From Schistocephalus solidus (Eukaryota; Platyhelminthes; Cestoda; Diphyllobothriidea; Diphyllobothriidae): DNA of 64,000 nucleotides. The translations under genes were made by a program, and so were the position numbers. Within the stretch, counting starts at the first letter, position 1, and every line of letters begins with the position of its first letter. Below are positions 1 to 12,130 of the stretch, piece by piece. A model generated the notes under the pieces. That model saw nothing but the letters and a program-made list of their open reading frames with translations. It did not search any database and was not told the DNA's origin. The DNA lies in the NCBI GenBank assembly GCA_017591395.1, contig WEDG01002509.1:121234-185233 (forward strand), given 5' to 3'.

Positions 1-990
1 TCTTTTTTCATTTTACCCATAATACAAAGCACATTCCTAAAGTACTGGCGGAGAAACAAGCATCACTCTCACAAATATAAACGAAATATTAGAAGTTAGT
101 ATACATTTATTTTCTCATTTTATGCATAATAAAACCTTTAAAAATGAACGTCATGATAACGTAGAGTTTTTACAAAAATGGTCACTTTGACATTCCCATA
201 TTTGTCTCTCTGTCTTTATGGGGCTTTAAGGTTTCAAAACATACTAAATCTATTTATCCTCTCGAGAAAATCTACTAAAACTAACTTTTATAAATGGCTT
301 TGTATGCATTCTGCCAAGTCTGTCAAAATGCAAAAAACACCAAAGAACGTTTCAGCTTTTCAATAAAGGACACTCACCTACTGGTTTAGGACAAGCAGTT
401 CGTTTTTAAAAAGCATGGCCTTGGTCGTGACTATTCGGCACAAACCAAATGGCCTCAATTCGCAGGCAGAGAAAAGTTAGTTGCATTAATTTTCGCAATT
501 TTCTAGATTGTAGTAACCACATATGATGTTTTGGCATAGTCAGCGGTTTTCGTTCTATCGAGTCTTTGACTAGCCAAATCAAAACCAAGCCCTGCGGGCA
601 GGAAGTTTGTTTACTTCCACAAACTCTTGCCTTTGCTGATAACGAAACACAAACAGAGCTCAATTTGTAAACGACGAAGAGTTTCCGCCAAGTTTAAACA
701 ATATTTTTTGACAAGTGCGTCAACCTTAGGATTTAGAAGACGAACTACTGCTCAGGGCGTTATCTCAAGAGTTTTCGCAAACTCGTGTTTGATTGAATGC
801 ACTCATAAACAATTTTTTAATTAAGATTCTTTGTACCGCATTGAAAAAAGTTATTAACTAATTCTGACGAAATAATCAGTTAAAATTCGATACTTTTTAT
901 TTTAAAGTAGATTTCGTTTGACAACATGAAATATTCGCAAATTCGCAAATATATATGAGCAGTTTGAAACAGATTAAAACCCTGACTAAA
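1..990. other. AT-rich sequence without a recognisable gene
   Basis: Only short ORFs in all frames, no domain-like translation, no splice-flanked open stretch that I could support. I see nothing functional here. Confidence 0.6.
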
Positions 991-1157
991 TATAAACTGT
1001 AGCATAAGAATTAAATAAAAAGGAAACGTTTATAGTGTATTTGTGTTCACGAAAAACTCCCTTGTCCACAAAATATAGACTGTAGCATAAGAATTAAATA
1101 AAAAGGAAACGTTTGTAGTGTATTTTTGTTCACGAAAAACTCCCTTGTCCACAAAAA
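991..1157. repeat. Two-copy 83-bp tandem duplication
   Basis: A unit beginning near CTGTAGCATAAG at 997 recurs at 1,080. The two units differ at only a few bases, so the duplication is recent. No coding potential was seen in the unit. Confidence 0.85.
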
Positions 1158-2088
1158 TTGAAAACTTTGAAAGCTACATTATTCGCCTACATTGAACGCA
1201 TAGAATTTACAAAGACAAATAGGAATGCCGTGGAAAATGTCATCAACCATAAAAACGATAGCAAAAGAGCATTTGATTTATTCCCGTTTTAAATATTTTA
1301 ACGAAAAGCTTTAAATTGACAACAGCATGCTACTTCAGAATGATGATGTGCTCAATCGATAACATTTTTCATCAAACGGCGAGCATATAATTACAGCTAA
1401 GACGAATTTACCAGATTCTGTAGATCTATGTTTCAATTGGAAACTCTTTCCCTAAGGTCGGGAAAATTTAGAGCAGCCTAAATTCACCGATGAGCAGTCA
1501 AGTAATTATTAACTGTCAAACTGGACCACGATATAATGGAGAATTGTCCAGACAACGGCTGGCCGTACATAGAAGTTAAAGTAATACTGGAAAGGTCTAT
1601 TTCCAGCCCACATGTTCGCGACAATCATATATTCAAATCTGCAAAGGTAAATTTAAATAACCTGGAAGCTATGAAGCCATGAGGTTGAACTTCTTTCAGA
1701 ACGTGGACGATCAACCATTCCAGCCATTATCATCCCTAAACTCGAAATTTCAACAAATTTTGCGTAATGACATCCATAAATGTGTGGCAGCACAGACTCT
1801 AAACGTTATTTCGAATGTTCAAACATCCCTCAAAACATCGTTCTCCAAATATAACACCAACGGATATTCATTTTCAGTCGTCAAAGCAGTGGTATTTTCA
1901 ATGCATTTACTCTATTTCTTGCATTTGGAGTCTCCAATGCTTCCCCTATGCTGGTCACAATTACCACTTTCAGCTATTTCTGACAGCCTTAATCAACATT
2001 ATTACTTTGCGAAATGCAAAGTTCGCTATGTGGGTCTGGAGCGACCGAGTAGCAAAGGTCCATAGTTGGACATATAATCAATTTTTAC
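1158..2088. other. Non-coding, AT-rich
   Basis: No recognisable gene. The plus-strand open frame at 1,679-2,065 has no family resemblance and no supporting signals. Confidence 0.5.
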
Positions 2089-2345
2089 CCTTCTGGTGAG
2101 AGAAAGCTGCTTCACGAAATATGTTTTCATGTCACGTAGGTAAAACTTGCACGCTGACTGCTGACGCTCTGAAAAAAACATAGCTCGATGACTCTTTTCC
2201 GTTAAATTCATCAATCGTGGCATAGACATGAACATTTGCCGCGAATATTCCTCTTCCATGATAACGACACTGGCCAAGGTTTCGCCATATTCCCAGTGAA
2301 ATGCACCCTGTGCATAGCTTCCACCCAAACCTCTGCTTTCCCTAT
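2089..2345 (-). CDS. Possible exon of an unrecognised gene
   Basis: Not a recognised family. The minus-strand frame is open from about 2,345 down to 2,026 and reads like a hydrophilic, helix-forming protein segment (for example FHWEYGETLASVV, EEEYSRQMFMSM, KFYLRDMKTYFVKQ). A plausible splice donor (AGG followed by GTAAAA) falls at 2,087-2,089 in phase 0. No convincing polypyrimidine tract or acceptor was found upstream, and no partner exon was identified. It could equally be chance or a decayed exon. The call rests only on composition and the donor. Confidence 0.25.
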
Positions 2346-3984
2346 TCTACTCCCTCACACCCCATTTAACCCGACTGAGCGAAATTTCGAGCACGTGAGG
2401 GTAATTGTTTGCTTCTTCCGATGGTTTCAGCGCAAAAAACATTTCAGCCGCAAAATTTGCCATTTTGGAAGAACAATATGTGCTTTCCCTGGAAGATAAC
2501 TTTTTCTTTGTTCCCTATCAAATCAAGTACTCTTATTACTGTTTCGCCAACAAGCCGCACGATGGGCGTTTATACATTTTCAGGAAACTGCGGCGGACCA
2601 GCAGAAAATGGATGATCATTTAGTGATATCCCAAAAAAGGCAGTGGTGGTGAAGCACGTTTGGATGCACCGTAGGAGAACATTTTACTTCTCACTTCTAC
2701 CTGAACCCGATAGTGAACTCGACATTGCTTGCGGAATTCATCCATTCCATTTGAGTATCGTCATTTGCTGCAAAAGTTCCAATTCTCAGGAAAGAACAGT
2801 CATGTATAAACTTTATATACTTTTTTATGATCCGTGTGTCTAGTGCCAACCGTGTAGCTCTCAGAAATATCAATACGGTTTTTTGGCAGGTATTCTACCT
2901 TGGCCACCCTGAATATAACGCCCCGAATAACGTCTTTTACGAGATAAGAAATTATATTTTCACAGTATAAATAGTTTTTATTGTTAGATCCTGCTTTATA
3001 TTCTTTAGTAAAGCTAAAATAGGGATTTTGCGATGTTTTTTCATAACAATCACTTCCATGTCTTAATTATGATAGAAGCACATTTATAGCAAGGGTGGAA
3101 AGTAACTTTTGTTACCATTGTTGTAGATGACAATATCCTATGGCCTCTACTACCACCCTGTGTGCTACTTAAACCATGCTTTTAAGTCATAAAGAATTGC
3201 TTTATACATCCAATTGATTCAAGAATAGTTAAAGTGATATGGTTGTGGCTCTAAGGCATAAGGATCAATTATTTTAAATTCCTGTTACATTTTGTTGGTA
3301 ACCAGCAACAGTTTTGTAAGCAAAACAGAAGTTTCGAGAATGTGCAAAAGCCGAAATTTGTTTTCTTACGCAATTCATTTACTTGTAAGCAGACATAAAT
3401 CAGGGCAGCAGAAATGCAGTGTCCAAAATAAACTAAGTAGTAAGCTTTCATGGTTCACATGCTCCAGCAGTACGTAGCTGTTAGTCATGTGTTTGATTGG
3501 TAGATCAGTTGCGATAATCTGTGTTGGAATATTCAGGGTAATTTGTTTTAGTTTACCTATTCTCGCAAGGTGTCTGATTAGGGATAAAACGTTTTTGATT
3601 GATTGCATGAAAGTCGTTTAAAAGAAATACGGTTCTCATAGTCTCACAAGCCGAGATACAGCTCAGTGACTAAAACATGTGATTAAAACTGAGAGATTGG
3701 AAGCAGTGGCATACAATTCGCAGAATATTTAGTTACATTTTCTCTAGAACTATAACTATAGATATTCTGGTGGTGCTGAAATCCATTGGTTCTTGTGCAC
3801 TGACTTCTGGCCTGTGCAGGTGGGACTTAGATCAATATTGGTGCAGGTAACCAAACTTCCAGGGCCCGCAGAATCTCATGGAATAATTTCCCATGCTAAC
3901 TGTATTTTTGGTCAATAAAAGCTGTTGTTTTTTGTTTTGTTACCACGAAATTCAAAATGTAACTTTATTTTGATGCTATTTGCA
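2346..3984. other. Non-coding
   Basis: Short unrelated ORFs only; no repeat match to other parts of the window was noticed. Confidence 0.5.
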
Positions 3985-4722
3985 TATACAGTTATTAACT
4001 GGTCATTGCTTTCTGAAGACTTTAGTTTAAGAAAGATTTCAGTAGCACTCATTCATAATTATTCCTTAATCGAACATTTTGAATTAATCATCAAATTTTG
4101 AATCAAAATTCGCATTAAGTTCGACACTTTGCAGAATAAATTATTTCTTTAAATCTGCTTTAAAGGTGAATGTCATTCATATGTTTTCAAAGTAAAAACA
4201 CCGAAATAATGCAGCATTTGGCATGATTAAAAATAACCGTAAAGATTTTGGTAGCGCAGGAGTCCGCTGGTTTCTTACATGGATATTTTACCTGTTCTGA
4301 TTTTTGCAAATGGGATTGAGAATAGTAGTGGTGGAGTCGACCGAGCTTTCATGGGCCATTCACCTATAATTGAATTACATTTTTGCTCACCTATTTTGTG
4401 TCGTTGGCAAACAGGATGGCGTTATTAGATGTAGTTATCAGAACCGTCAAAGAAAGCCAGTGTATAGATGATTTTTTGCATATACAGTACATATACAGTT
4501 GTTGCTTTCCGTAGGCTTCAGTTTAAGTTAGATTTACAGGAGTGCCCACTTATATATATTCATTTTTCATTAAAATCGAATATGACATCCGAATTCTCAT
4601 AAGTTACCACCTTTGTAGAAAAGTGTATCCCATGAAATCTGCTTTACTAAATACGTAATGCAAATTTTATTCATATTTTTTAAAAGACCAAAATATGAAA
4701 CAATTAAGCATTTGGTCCGTTC
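3985..4722 (+). repeat. Diverged direct duplication, two copies of about 245 bp
   Basis: About 3,985-4,235 and 4,479-4,722 share the same order of motifs: TTTGCATATACAGTT, a TTCAGTTTAAG-like stretch, a TTCATTAAAATCGAA-like stretch, AAATCTGCTTTA and a CATTTGG-like end. Identity is partial, so this is an old tandem duplication. No coding function is visible. Confidence 0.5.
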
Positions 4723-5528
4723 ATCGTATGCTTATAAACTGGTCAAAACTGTCCTTTCTCTTGTCGTGACATTCATATACATCACAGCTACTTACTCATA
4801 GAGCCTGCTCAATCATCTTAATTCGAGTATTGAATGATCGAAAAGGCAACAGGATATTTTTGATCGATATATGCTATACATTTTGGCAGAAACTTGAAAA
4901 ACTAGTTATTATATGATATAGTTTAAATTTAAATGGCCCTAAATACTTGAACTTTCGGTGATTGTTTCTGGAATTCTTGTAACTTTGAAAACAGTAGGAG
5001 AGTATGTTTCAGGAAATTATGTACCAAACTTGTCTTTGCATTATGGGGTGTTAATTTAGGCACATTTTAAAGTAAAAATTTCCTAAACTAAAGAGACATC
5101 ATTTTTTTAAATCACTTTTTCAAACCTCATTACATCAAACTTTTCATCGAACAGCAAGAGATCAACGGTTGTTCCAATAATTAATTACATGCCTAGGTAT
5201 TTTAGATTATGGAAGCATGCGCACATGCACAAGATTGTCTTGGGCATTAATTGTCATAAACCTTGCCAGAATATACAGAAAGCTTATTTCTTCATCTGAA
5301 ATTATTGTATTTGCCGTTGATAACATACAGTAAAAGCATGTGTCGACGAAGCAATTTTATATTTAAACACATTTACTTAAATGCGCAGCATAACGTTTGA
5401 CCTGAATTTATCCATATTTCTGTCATCCTGTCACACAAGGCTGTCTGTATGTAAATAATACTGCACTTAGCAGTACTTCAAGGATTTTAACTGCATTCCC
5501 TGCAACAGTACATGCTACTTCTATAGAC
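4723..5528. other. Non-coding, AT-rich
   Basis: Nothing recognisable. Confidence 0.5.
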
Positions 5529-5606
5529 CCTATATATATCTATATATATATACATATATACATACATATACATATACATACATAAACATACATATATACT
5601 ATATGT

Positions 5607-5661
<55 letters not shown>
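5529..5661. repeat. (TA)n / (CATA)n microsatellite
   Basis: Compound tract of TATATC, TACATA and CATA repeats ending in an uninterrupted (TA)n run. The apparent ORFs rich in Tyr-Ile across it are artefacts of the repeat. Confidence 0.95.
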
Positions 5662-5662
<1 letters not shown>

Positions 5663-8648
5663 GGAGTCGCAAACCAAACAATGGTCCGCAGATGGGTCCG
5701 CATTGGGTTCTGCACAGCAACCCCAGTTCAAAACTAGCAATGCAAGTCGATAACTAAAAGAGACCTGCTTTCATGGCCATTGTTTTTGTAACTCACGTTT
5801 TTAGAGGCATCCCATCCTACACCCTCATCAATCATGGAATTAAGGGCGTGCAAAGAAAGTCTGGATGAATGGGTTCTTAATCAAACGCAGAATGTCGAAA
5901 AAGATATCTCTGGAACGCGGATTAACTGCAGTTATCCCCCCTTATGAAAGCCGATGTCTATCAAATGCTGTATGAAAAGAAAACAAGGAAACAGTGTACC
6001 ATTTTGTCCGAATGTGCACTTCCATGATTTATTTTGCTTATGATTCAGCCTAATAGAGCAACCTTATAAGTAATAAAATAATCCTCAAACGGTTTATCCG
6101 GCGTGTACTGGCTGAAACTGCAGCGAACAACAATTTAAATGGCCGCTAACTCTTGGAGATTTCGTGATTATTTTACTAAATTATGCACTTCCATCCTTTA
6201 TATTTTTGAGGCTTATATCGCAAATTTTTAAGAAAATTAGTCTCATTCCCATTCCGCTTATGATAAATTGAAAATTTTAGATTTTAGCTAAATTGTGGAG
6301 CTTGCATGGTTATTTTTGGCATATTTTTTTATGTCTGTAAACTATGAATAGGTAAATACTCAAGAATTTTACTGGTTTCTTACCATATTTCTGGGCATAA
6401 AATTACACGTATTTACGGAGCAGAATTGCTTAATCATATGGTTTTTTCTGCAAATCACGTGCTTTGTAGACATCAATACTTCTCAATTTTTTCTGCCATT
6501 TTGTGGGCAGCAACCAAAACCAGAGACATAAGCATTAATGCACAGAGGACCTTCAGGATCATTATAAACACAGGTACTCGTCTCTAGGTAAGGTGACTTC
6601 AGCTTCTAACAACAGGCACAAAAAGCTGTTCTCTTAGCATGTTTATCTGAAATGAACAATACAAAACGTCTGAAGCGCCTCTACATATCAGACATATTTA
6701 GATCATGGGGCTGAATTAATTACTTTACTTTCTGTATATGTGGTCTGTCCATACAAGGTGGGGACCAAATGTTGCGTGAGGCTGACTTAAACTGCTTCGC
6801 CTTGATTGTAAGCCATAATAACGAGGGATTGTTTTGGTCTCGGATCTGTGGATCAAGAAACAACCGAAAAAGCAAATGTGGACTATAATGGCGCGTTTGG
6901 TGTTTGAGCGGTGGTGCGGTCAGCCACTGCTCACTCGCTATGAACGCCAGAACGACGCAGGAACGGAATTCTGCTCGCTGTGACGCGTCTCTGGCCGATA
7001 TCTCTCCTCCTAATGCCCCTTTTTGGCGTGTAGTTTGACTTTCAAGGGCTTCTGAGACAGAATTTGAAATTGTTAACTTATATGTCCCGGTAACCATACC
7101 ATATTTAAAAGCCCAAACGCAACCGATAGGACAACGAGCCCGTGGTTACGGTGCTTGACTTTTAGCAAGCAGAACGCGGCTTTGAGCCTTAGGGACAGAC
7201 TGACTAATTAGCCAGAAATAAGAATACGCAGGCTGAGGAGCGTTTCACGCCACACCAGCCACCTGTACCCTCTGCCCGCTTCCGGTCTTCGTAACTTGGT
7301 CTTGGCATCGGGCCCAGGTGGGCAAGCAGGAGAGGGTGCGGTATCGGCTGCGCAAGTTTATGACCAGCATAAAGTAAATCACGCAGAAGTTACCGTCCCT
7401 GCCCCAGCATGCTACGGTGAACCTTGGCATAATCAACGGTTTTTTCATTCTCGGGATGTATTCATGTGGCTTATTCTGCGATTTATTATAGTCCTTTGAT
7501 GTTCAGATATTTTTGGATAAGGAGAGCGCATTTGCAAAAGCCCATGTCACATATGACCCAGGGATTTTTACCGACCTACTGTCATTCCCTTTGGCACACG
7601 CTACTAATTCAAAGGCGTGTGCCCTAGGAGTTATACACGTTGTCTACAATCGTGGTTTCCACGGTTTTACATTAAGCATACGTTTCGGCAGTTGTTGTGG
7701 ACTGTTAAAGTCCTACCTGTTTTCTGTTACAGGACCATTTCTTTACCAAATAAACTTTTCAAAGGACGGAGGGATTTAAGGTCTCAACCCCATGTCTTTT
7801 AAATGTAGAGTGACGTGGACACAGCATGAGCCAGTGCCCGCAAAACTGAGGATTAGTGGTCACTATCAATATACCAACCGGAATAAATAATCCTTCAGAT
7901 AACCTTGATGACGAGGTCAGTCATTTTTAATGCCATTTCCAGCCTCTCTGAATGAATATACTAACGATCAGTGGAAATATCGGTTAAGTAATACTTGCAA
8001 TAGACAATGGGTTATTACAACAAGTAGTTAATGCGAACTATGGCTTAGAAAGTTGACATCGCATTTGGATCATCGCGAATGATGCAGCTGACCGCTTGTA
8101 CAATGAATTGGGAGCGGGGCCAGAAACTTGGACAGCCGGTTTATTCAGCATCAGTTGCACGCTCTCCGCCCTCAACCAACAGACTCCGATTGTAAGAACT
8201 CGATGGCTTACAAATTTAAACAGCGTGTCTCCGCAGAATGTAACAGAATTTCTCAAATACCGACTATCAGATCATAAAAGCGCAAAACATATAACGCCGA
8301 GAGCCGTGGCAACGTCATGTAGTTTATTTTCATCAGCTAGGGTTTATTTCTACTCTCAAAGACTTCCCATTATGCATCCCAATCAACGCAACTTTAACGA
8401 TTCAAATAGTTAAGGTTTTTCAAAGAATAAAGAGCTTATGGAACTCAGAATTTAGAGTTCATCTACATATAGTTGAATTTCATAACTCAATTTTTAAATG
8501 TCGTAGACGTAAAAACTGCCAGATTATCCTAGTATTCAAAGTTTAAAATCGAGAGTTTTGTTTAATAACTAGCCCTAGCGTCTTTTCTTTGTCATGTCTT
8601 TTGCTTACTGCGAACCGGATGAGAGAAACGGGCCAATGAACAATGAAC
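5662..8648. other. Non-coding; includes a decayed tRNA-like repeat fragment
   Basis: No supported gene. At about 7,118-7,230 there is a very degraded piece of the hammerhead/tRNA repeat (family A): CAACGAGCCCGTGG, then a remnant matching the GACTGGCTGATG...TTAGCCAGAAAT part with bases missing. The minus-strand 125-aa frame at 6,720-7,097 has no recognisable features. Confidence 0.5.
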
Positions 8649-8674
8649 TATATATATATATATATATATATATA
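8649..8674. repeat. (TA)n tract
   Basis: Uninterrupted TA dinucleotide run directly abutting the short shared terminal sequence that follows. Confidence 0.95.
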
Positions 8675-8744
8675 GAAGAAAACGGGAAGGCGTTCTCTGG
8701 GACCAGAATTTTATTCATCCGACGTTTCGAACTCTCACGCGAGC
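8675..8744 (+). repeat. Short retroelement-terminus-like repeat
   Basis: This 70-bp segment is the near-exact reverse complement of 25,831-25,900. In both places it abuts a (TA)n tract on the same side. Read on the minus strand it contains GAGTTCGAAAC followed by GGATGAATAAA, the same motif order (TTCGAAA, then AATAAA) seen at the two PLE 3' ends at 41.0 and 48.0 kb. I infer a PLE terminal fragment. Confidence 0.5.
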
Positions 8745-8785
8745 GTATCGTATTGTTCCCATACTCACCTCCTCTTCAAGTTATT

Positions 8786-9201
8786 CTGCATATATACATA
8801 GCTGCCTTACGGCTGCTGGCGGGGCTTGAGAGTTAGCCCCAAGGCACAACGGGACGAGTGAGTCCTGTAACGGATCGGTGAGCGCCCCATTACCAATGTC
8901 AATATTCCCGATCGAAACCGGCAAAACAACGAGCTCGTAGCACAGTGGGTAGAGCGTTGGACTTCTGCCCAACAAGGTCGCGAGTTCGAGGCTCGGGCGC
9001 GGAAGCGCCTAGGTTTGGTTATGGCTGGCTGATGACGGCTAATAAGCCAGAAATGGCCATTCCAGTCTCCCTTGTCTTTGTCGGTCAAGTTATTCTGCCT
9101 ATATTCATAGCTGCCTTACGGCTGCTGGCGGGGCTTGAGAGTTAGCCCCAAGGCATAACGGGACGAGTGAGTCCTGTAACGGATCGGTGAGCGCCCCATT
9201 A

Positions 9202-9205
<4 letters not shown>
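8786..9205 (+). mobile_element. Hammerhead/tRNA-derived repeat, family A, copy 1 (partial dimer)
   Basis: The layout is segment A (8,786-8,905), a tRNA-like head (about 8,931-9,003, box A TAGCACAGTGGGTAGAGC and box B GCGAGTTCGAGGC), a hammerhead (9,023-9,067), then a second segment A (9,089-9,205). Segment A recurs after 303 bp with near identity, so this is one and a bit units of a head-to-tail tandem. tRNA-derived repeats with hammerheads are known in schistosomes (Sm-alpha type) and as metazoan retrozymes; assignment of this copy to that class is inference. It likely carries an internal RNA polymerase III promoter. Confidence 0.75.
9023..9067 (+). ncRNA. Type I hammerhead ribozyme, family A copy 1
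   Basis: Stem I GGCTGG (9,023-9,028) pairs with CCAGTC (9,062-9,067) with one G.U. Core CTGATGA is at 9,029-9,035. Stem II is GGCT-AATA-AGCC with a C/A mismatch at 10.1/11.1. GAAA is at 9,050-9,053, and palindromic stem III ATGGCCAT at 9,053-9,060. Predicted cleavage follows the ATT at 9,059-9,061. The outer GGG/CCC part of stem I is damaged here (GGT). Confidence 0.75.

Positions 9206-9271
<66 letters not shown>
9206..9271. repeat. (TA)n tract
   Basis: Long uninterrupted TA run directly following the end of the family A element (ATTACCAA). Confidence 0.95.
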
Positions 9272-9274
<3 letters not shown>

Positions 9275-9354
9275 TATTGATATGATAAATTGAGTACATA
9301 CTCTTTCAATCCTTTCTGTTTTAACTACATCTACAAAAAATTTTCAATAAGATA

Positions 9355-9640
9355 AGGCTAGCCAATCATATGCCGCATCCATATTTTGTGCTGCGATTTT
9401 GCCTGGACAAAATTATTGGCCATGCGGGGAGTATGTGGGTGACCAACGGTCCGGGTGACAGCGGACCAACTTGTTAAGTAAGCATCACGCCAAGGATGGA
9501 CAGCGGTGATGAAATCACGCCCATTTATGACTCGGCTACGGACTGACGAGCAACCATCGCATCAACTACCACACTCAGCCAGGGCCACGATGTCTGCCAA
9601 ATATGGTAGGCGTGTGGTTGCCTGGCAACCCCAACCTATA
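9355..9640 (+). pseudogene. 3' fragment of a Penelope-like element (second PLE family)
   Basis: The plus strand translates, with stops, to a PLE C-terminal pattern (PHPYFVLRFCLDKIIGHA) followed by a 3' region with TCACGCCAAGGATGGAC. The same order is found on the minus strand at 39,700-40,175 (PPPYSVLRVCLGNITRHA, then CACGCCAAGGATTGAC), where the preceding GIY-YIG-domain residues are present. No intact frame remains. Confidence 0.55.
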
Positions 9641-11643
9641 ATTACTGTGCCCCTTTTGCCTCATATTACTCTACTCTCTTGAACTCATCATCGGAGACAG
9701 ACTCTCATAGGCGTATTGGTTTGCCCACGTTTTAAATATATTTACGTGAAATATTAAATAGGACACTACATACCTCTCAAAATCGACAGCTCCCAAATAT
9801 TTCACAGATAATTACATGTCGTTTTCAGGTCATCAATCAATAAACAAGCATAACGACCACCAGTTTATATTCCGGGCTGAGAGTTGCCTGAATAAAAAAT
9901 GTTAGCCACATGGAGAATGTGCGAATGGCCACTGTTTCTTGTGCTAGTGTCGCTGAGCCCATTTGCCCAAGATCTCACACGGATGATGACACCGGCTGTC
10001 ATCACACCACATGCAACCATGTGCGATGAGTGTAGGCACTGATTATCTTGACAAGCCCGCTGGCAACTGCATACTGCAACATCTGGCCGGCCAGACAATT
10101 AACACACCATGGGAGCTACCAATTGTGAGAGGTATATGAAGTGGCCTAGCAACTTCTTCCAATAAATACTGCAAAACCTGGTTCAATGCCCTAACCTGAC
10201 TCTTTCTCTGATGATGGTTGCGAGAGAATCCTACATGTCAGACTGGTAGAAGATCTTGTTCCAATGATCGCGTCTTCTTCTTCGCAAAGCAACAACTTCT
10301 CGAGCAATCAGAAATATATATTTAAATTTCAAATGGAAATATGTCCAAGCGCCAAGACAAAGTATTGATACAAAGTCCCATTTCCTATAAATAAGGCTAC
10401 GATTCCTCTTTTAAAAACGGTCAAATAATAATATTGCTGTTTTTGTAGCATTGTAATCTGCAACATGTGGGCTTGAATTGGTGGTCTTCCGGCTAATAAA
10501 ACAGGTGTAATGGGTAAAGTACTGTACATGGGAAGAGTTATTTCGGAAAAATATTGTAGTCATGCTTCTCATCGTTGCCTTTTGGGTATACAACGTGATC
10601 GTTTGAGGCATCTTACAATTTTGCGTAGGGTGGTAAAATATTTTGCCCAATGTTATGGAATAATTCACTTAATTTAATTCTTTTCCCCAGCCAATAACAG
10701 TCCCTTCCACCAACACACACATAACGGCAGACATGAGTTTACTCCGGTAACGAATGGCCTTTGCAAATAACATCGCGATGGTCTTGCGTCAAGAGGTTCT
10801 GTGTCATTGTTATTCCTAGACAGCCTGTTTACGCTGCCTTGTCCGTTGCACTATCGACTTTTGCCGTCGTGACGACCACAGATATTTGTAGCGGAAACGC
10901 GGATTCCACAATGGCCAAGCAGACTATCACAATTTTCTCTACGCCTGCATTGGGTAACCGCCATCCCTTCTCTCCGTTAACGCTTAGAAAAAATAGATCT
11001 CGAGATAGATTTTTAGTAATCCAACGCGGCTAAAAGTTTCCTATTTACTCAAATAAATGGAACAATAGTTTATTACAAAACGTTACACCAAAGTTTAAAA
11101 ATGTAAACCTTGTGCACGCAACTTCAGGACACCTTGTTTTTATCACTTTTAATCTGCACTAAACTCTTCGTTTTAGCACATTTTAATTTTTCTATCATCT
11201 GGATTCACTTAAGACACGGTCTTCATTTGACGAAATTATAAATTCGAGGAATGCGTTTGTGTTATTCAGAATGTTCATTTAGAGTTCTGATCATAGTTAT
11301 AAATATCTTTTAGATCATAGGAATTAAGCATTTGACAATCTACTTGACAATCTATGAATCGGAACACAAAACTTCTATCAAACTGGCTCCAGTAACAATG
11401 TGATTAAAAACGTTATAGGAGGATAGCAAACCGGGAATAGGTAAAAAGGTAACTGATTTAAATATCGAACAATGTTACAACGGCATTGAAAATCATGGTT
11501 TATAGTTTTCTCAGTTCAAAGTTGTGTAGCCGACCTGGAAATACGATCTGCTATTTTTATTATTGGGATTTTTACAAAAATGTTTCAAAATTACATGTTT
11601 GCACCGAGGACCGCCTTTTCTTTCAAAACATATCCTTATGCAG
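9641..11643. other. Non-coding
   Basis: No supported gene. Open frames at 9,865-10,098, 10,411-10,668 and 10,761-11,033 show no family features. Confidence 0.45.
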
Positions 11644-11910
11644 AACTAATGTTAAAAAATTAGTGCGTGCAGTTTTTAATACTAAGAGTGATGCGTTGGA
11701 TCTTATGAAGCATGGCAAACAAGTTCTGATGGTGCTTTCGGGGTAATAATTTCATCAAAAGGGTGTTTGGATGTTGGTAGTTATTTGCCCAACCAGAGGA
11801 GAATAGTAAACTCCGTGAACGCGCCCAAGTTGGGTGTGGACACTTTGGTCGAGGTCCTCAAAAAGCAGAAGCTGAGAACATATTTCCAAATTGCTCAGCG
11901 CTTCACATGA
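11644..11910 (+). CDS. Coding-like stretch, unrecognised, possibly a decayed exon pair
   Basis: A CAG acceptor with a pyrimidine-rich lead-in precedes 11,644. The first frame reads NVKKLVRAVFNTKSDALDLM up to a GG|GTAATA donor at 11,742. In a second frame, overlapping and continuing to a TGA at about 11,908, it reads SDGAFGVIISSKG, LDVGSYLPNQRRIVNSVNAP and LVEVLKKQKLRTYFQIAQRF. Both look protein-like and would join through one frameshift, suggesting either a pseudogene or two overlapping readings of a real exon. I do not recognise the family. It may belong with the exon-like segment at 12,077-12,130. Confidence 0.3.
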
Positions 11911-12076
11911 ACATTTGGTGAAGGAAATCCAATGCTTGTTGCGTGTTACTTTAATTTTAGTTATATTATCAGCGTTTTACTAATGGGTGGAGAACTCTGG
12001 ACAAATATCTTTGCATGCTTAGTTTATGAGGATTTGTAGCTTATCTGTATAATTTTCTGATAAACGCTTTTTCCAG

Positions 12077-12130
12077 GACTAAACGTGCAGCGATGCTTAG
12101 CCCACACGAAGGTGCTCAAACTGGGAAAAC
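12077..12130 (+). CDS. Possible 54-bp internal exon
   Basis: Flanked by a good acceptor (CGCTTTTTCCAG) and a consensus donor (GTAAGA). If spliced to the GG|GTAATA donor at 11,742 the phase fits exactly (GG+G = Gly) and the frame stays open: TKRAAMLSPHEGAQTGK. The agreement of both sites and the phase is suggestive, but no further exons were found and transcription is unproven. Confidence 0.3.

Noticed and set aside
1679..2065. 128-aa plus-strand frame
   Set aside because: No domain, no splice or promoter support; its 3' part is antisense to the more protein-like minus frame.
5487..5740. Tyr/Ile-rich open frames
   Set aside because: Products of the (TA)n microsatellite; the same applies to frames over the other TA tracts.
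10205..10240. CTGATGA followed by short pairing (also at about 12,741 and 25,755)
   Set aside because: No GAAA at the right distance and no stem II or stem III, so not hammerheads.
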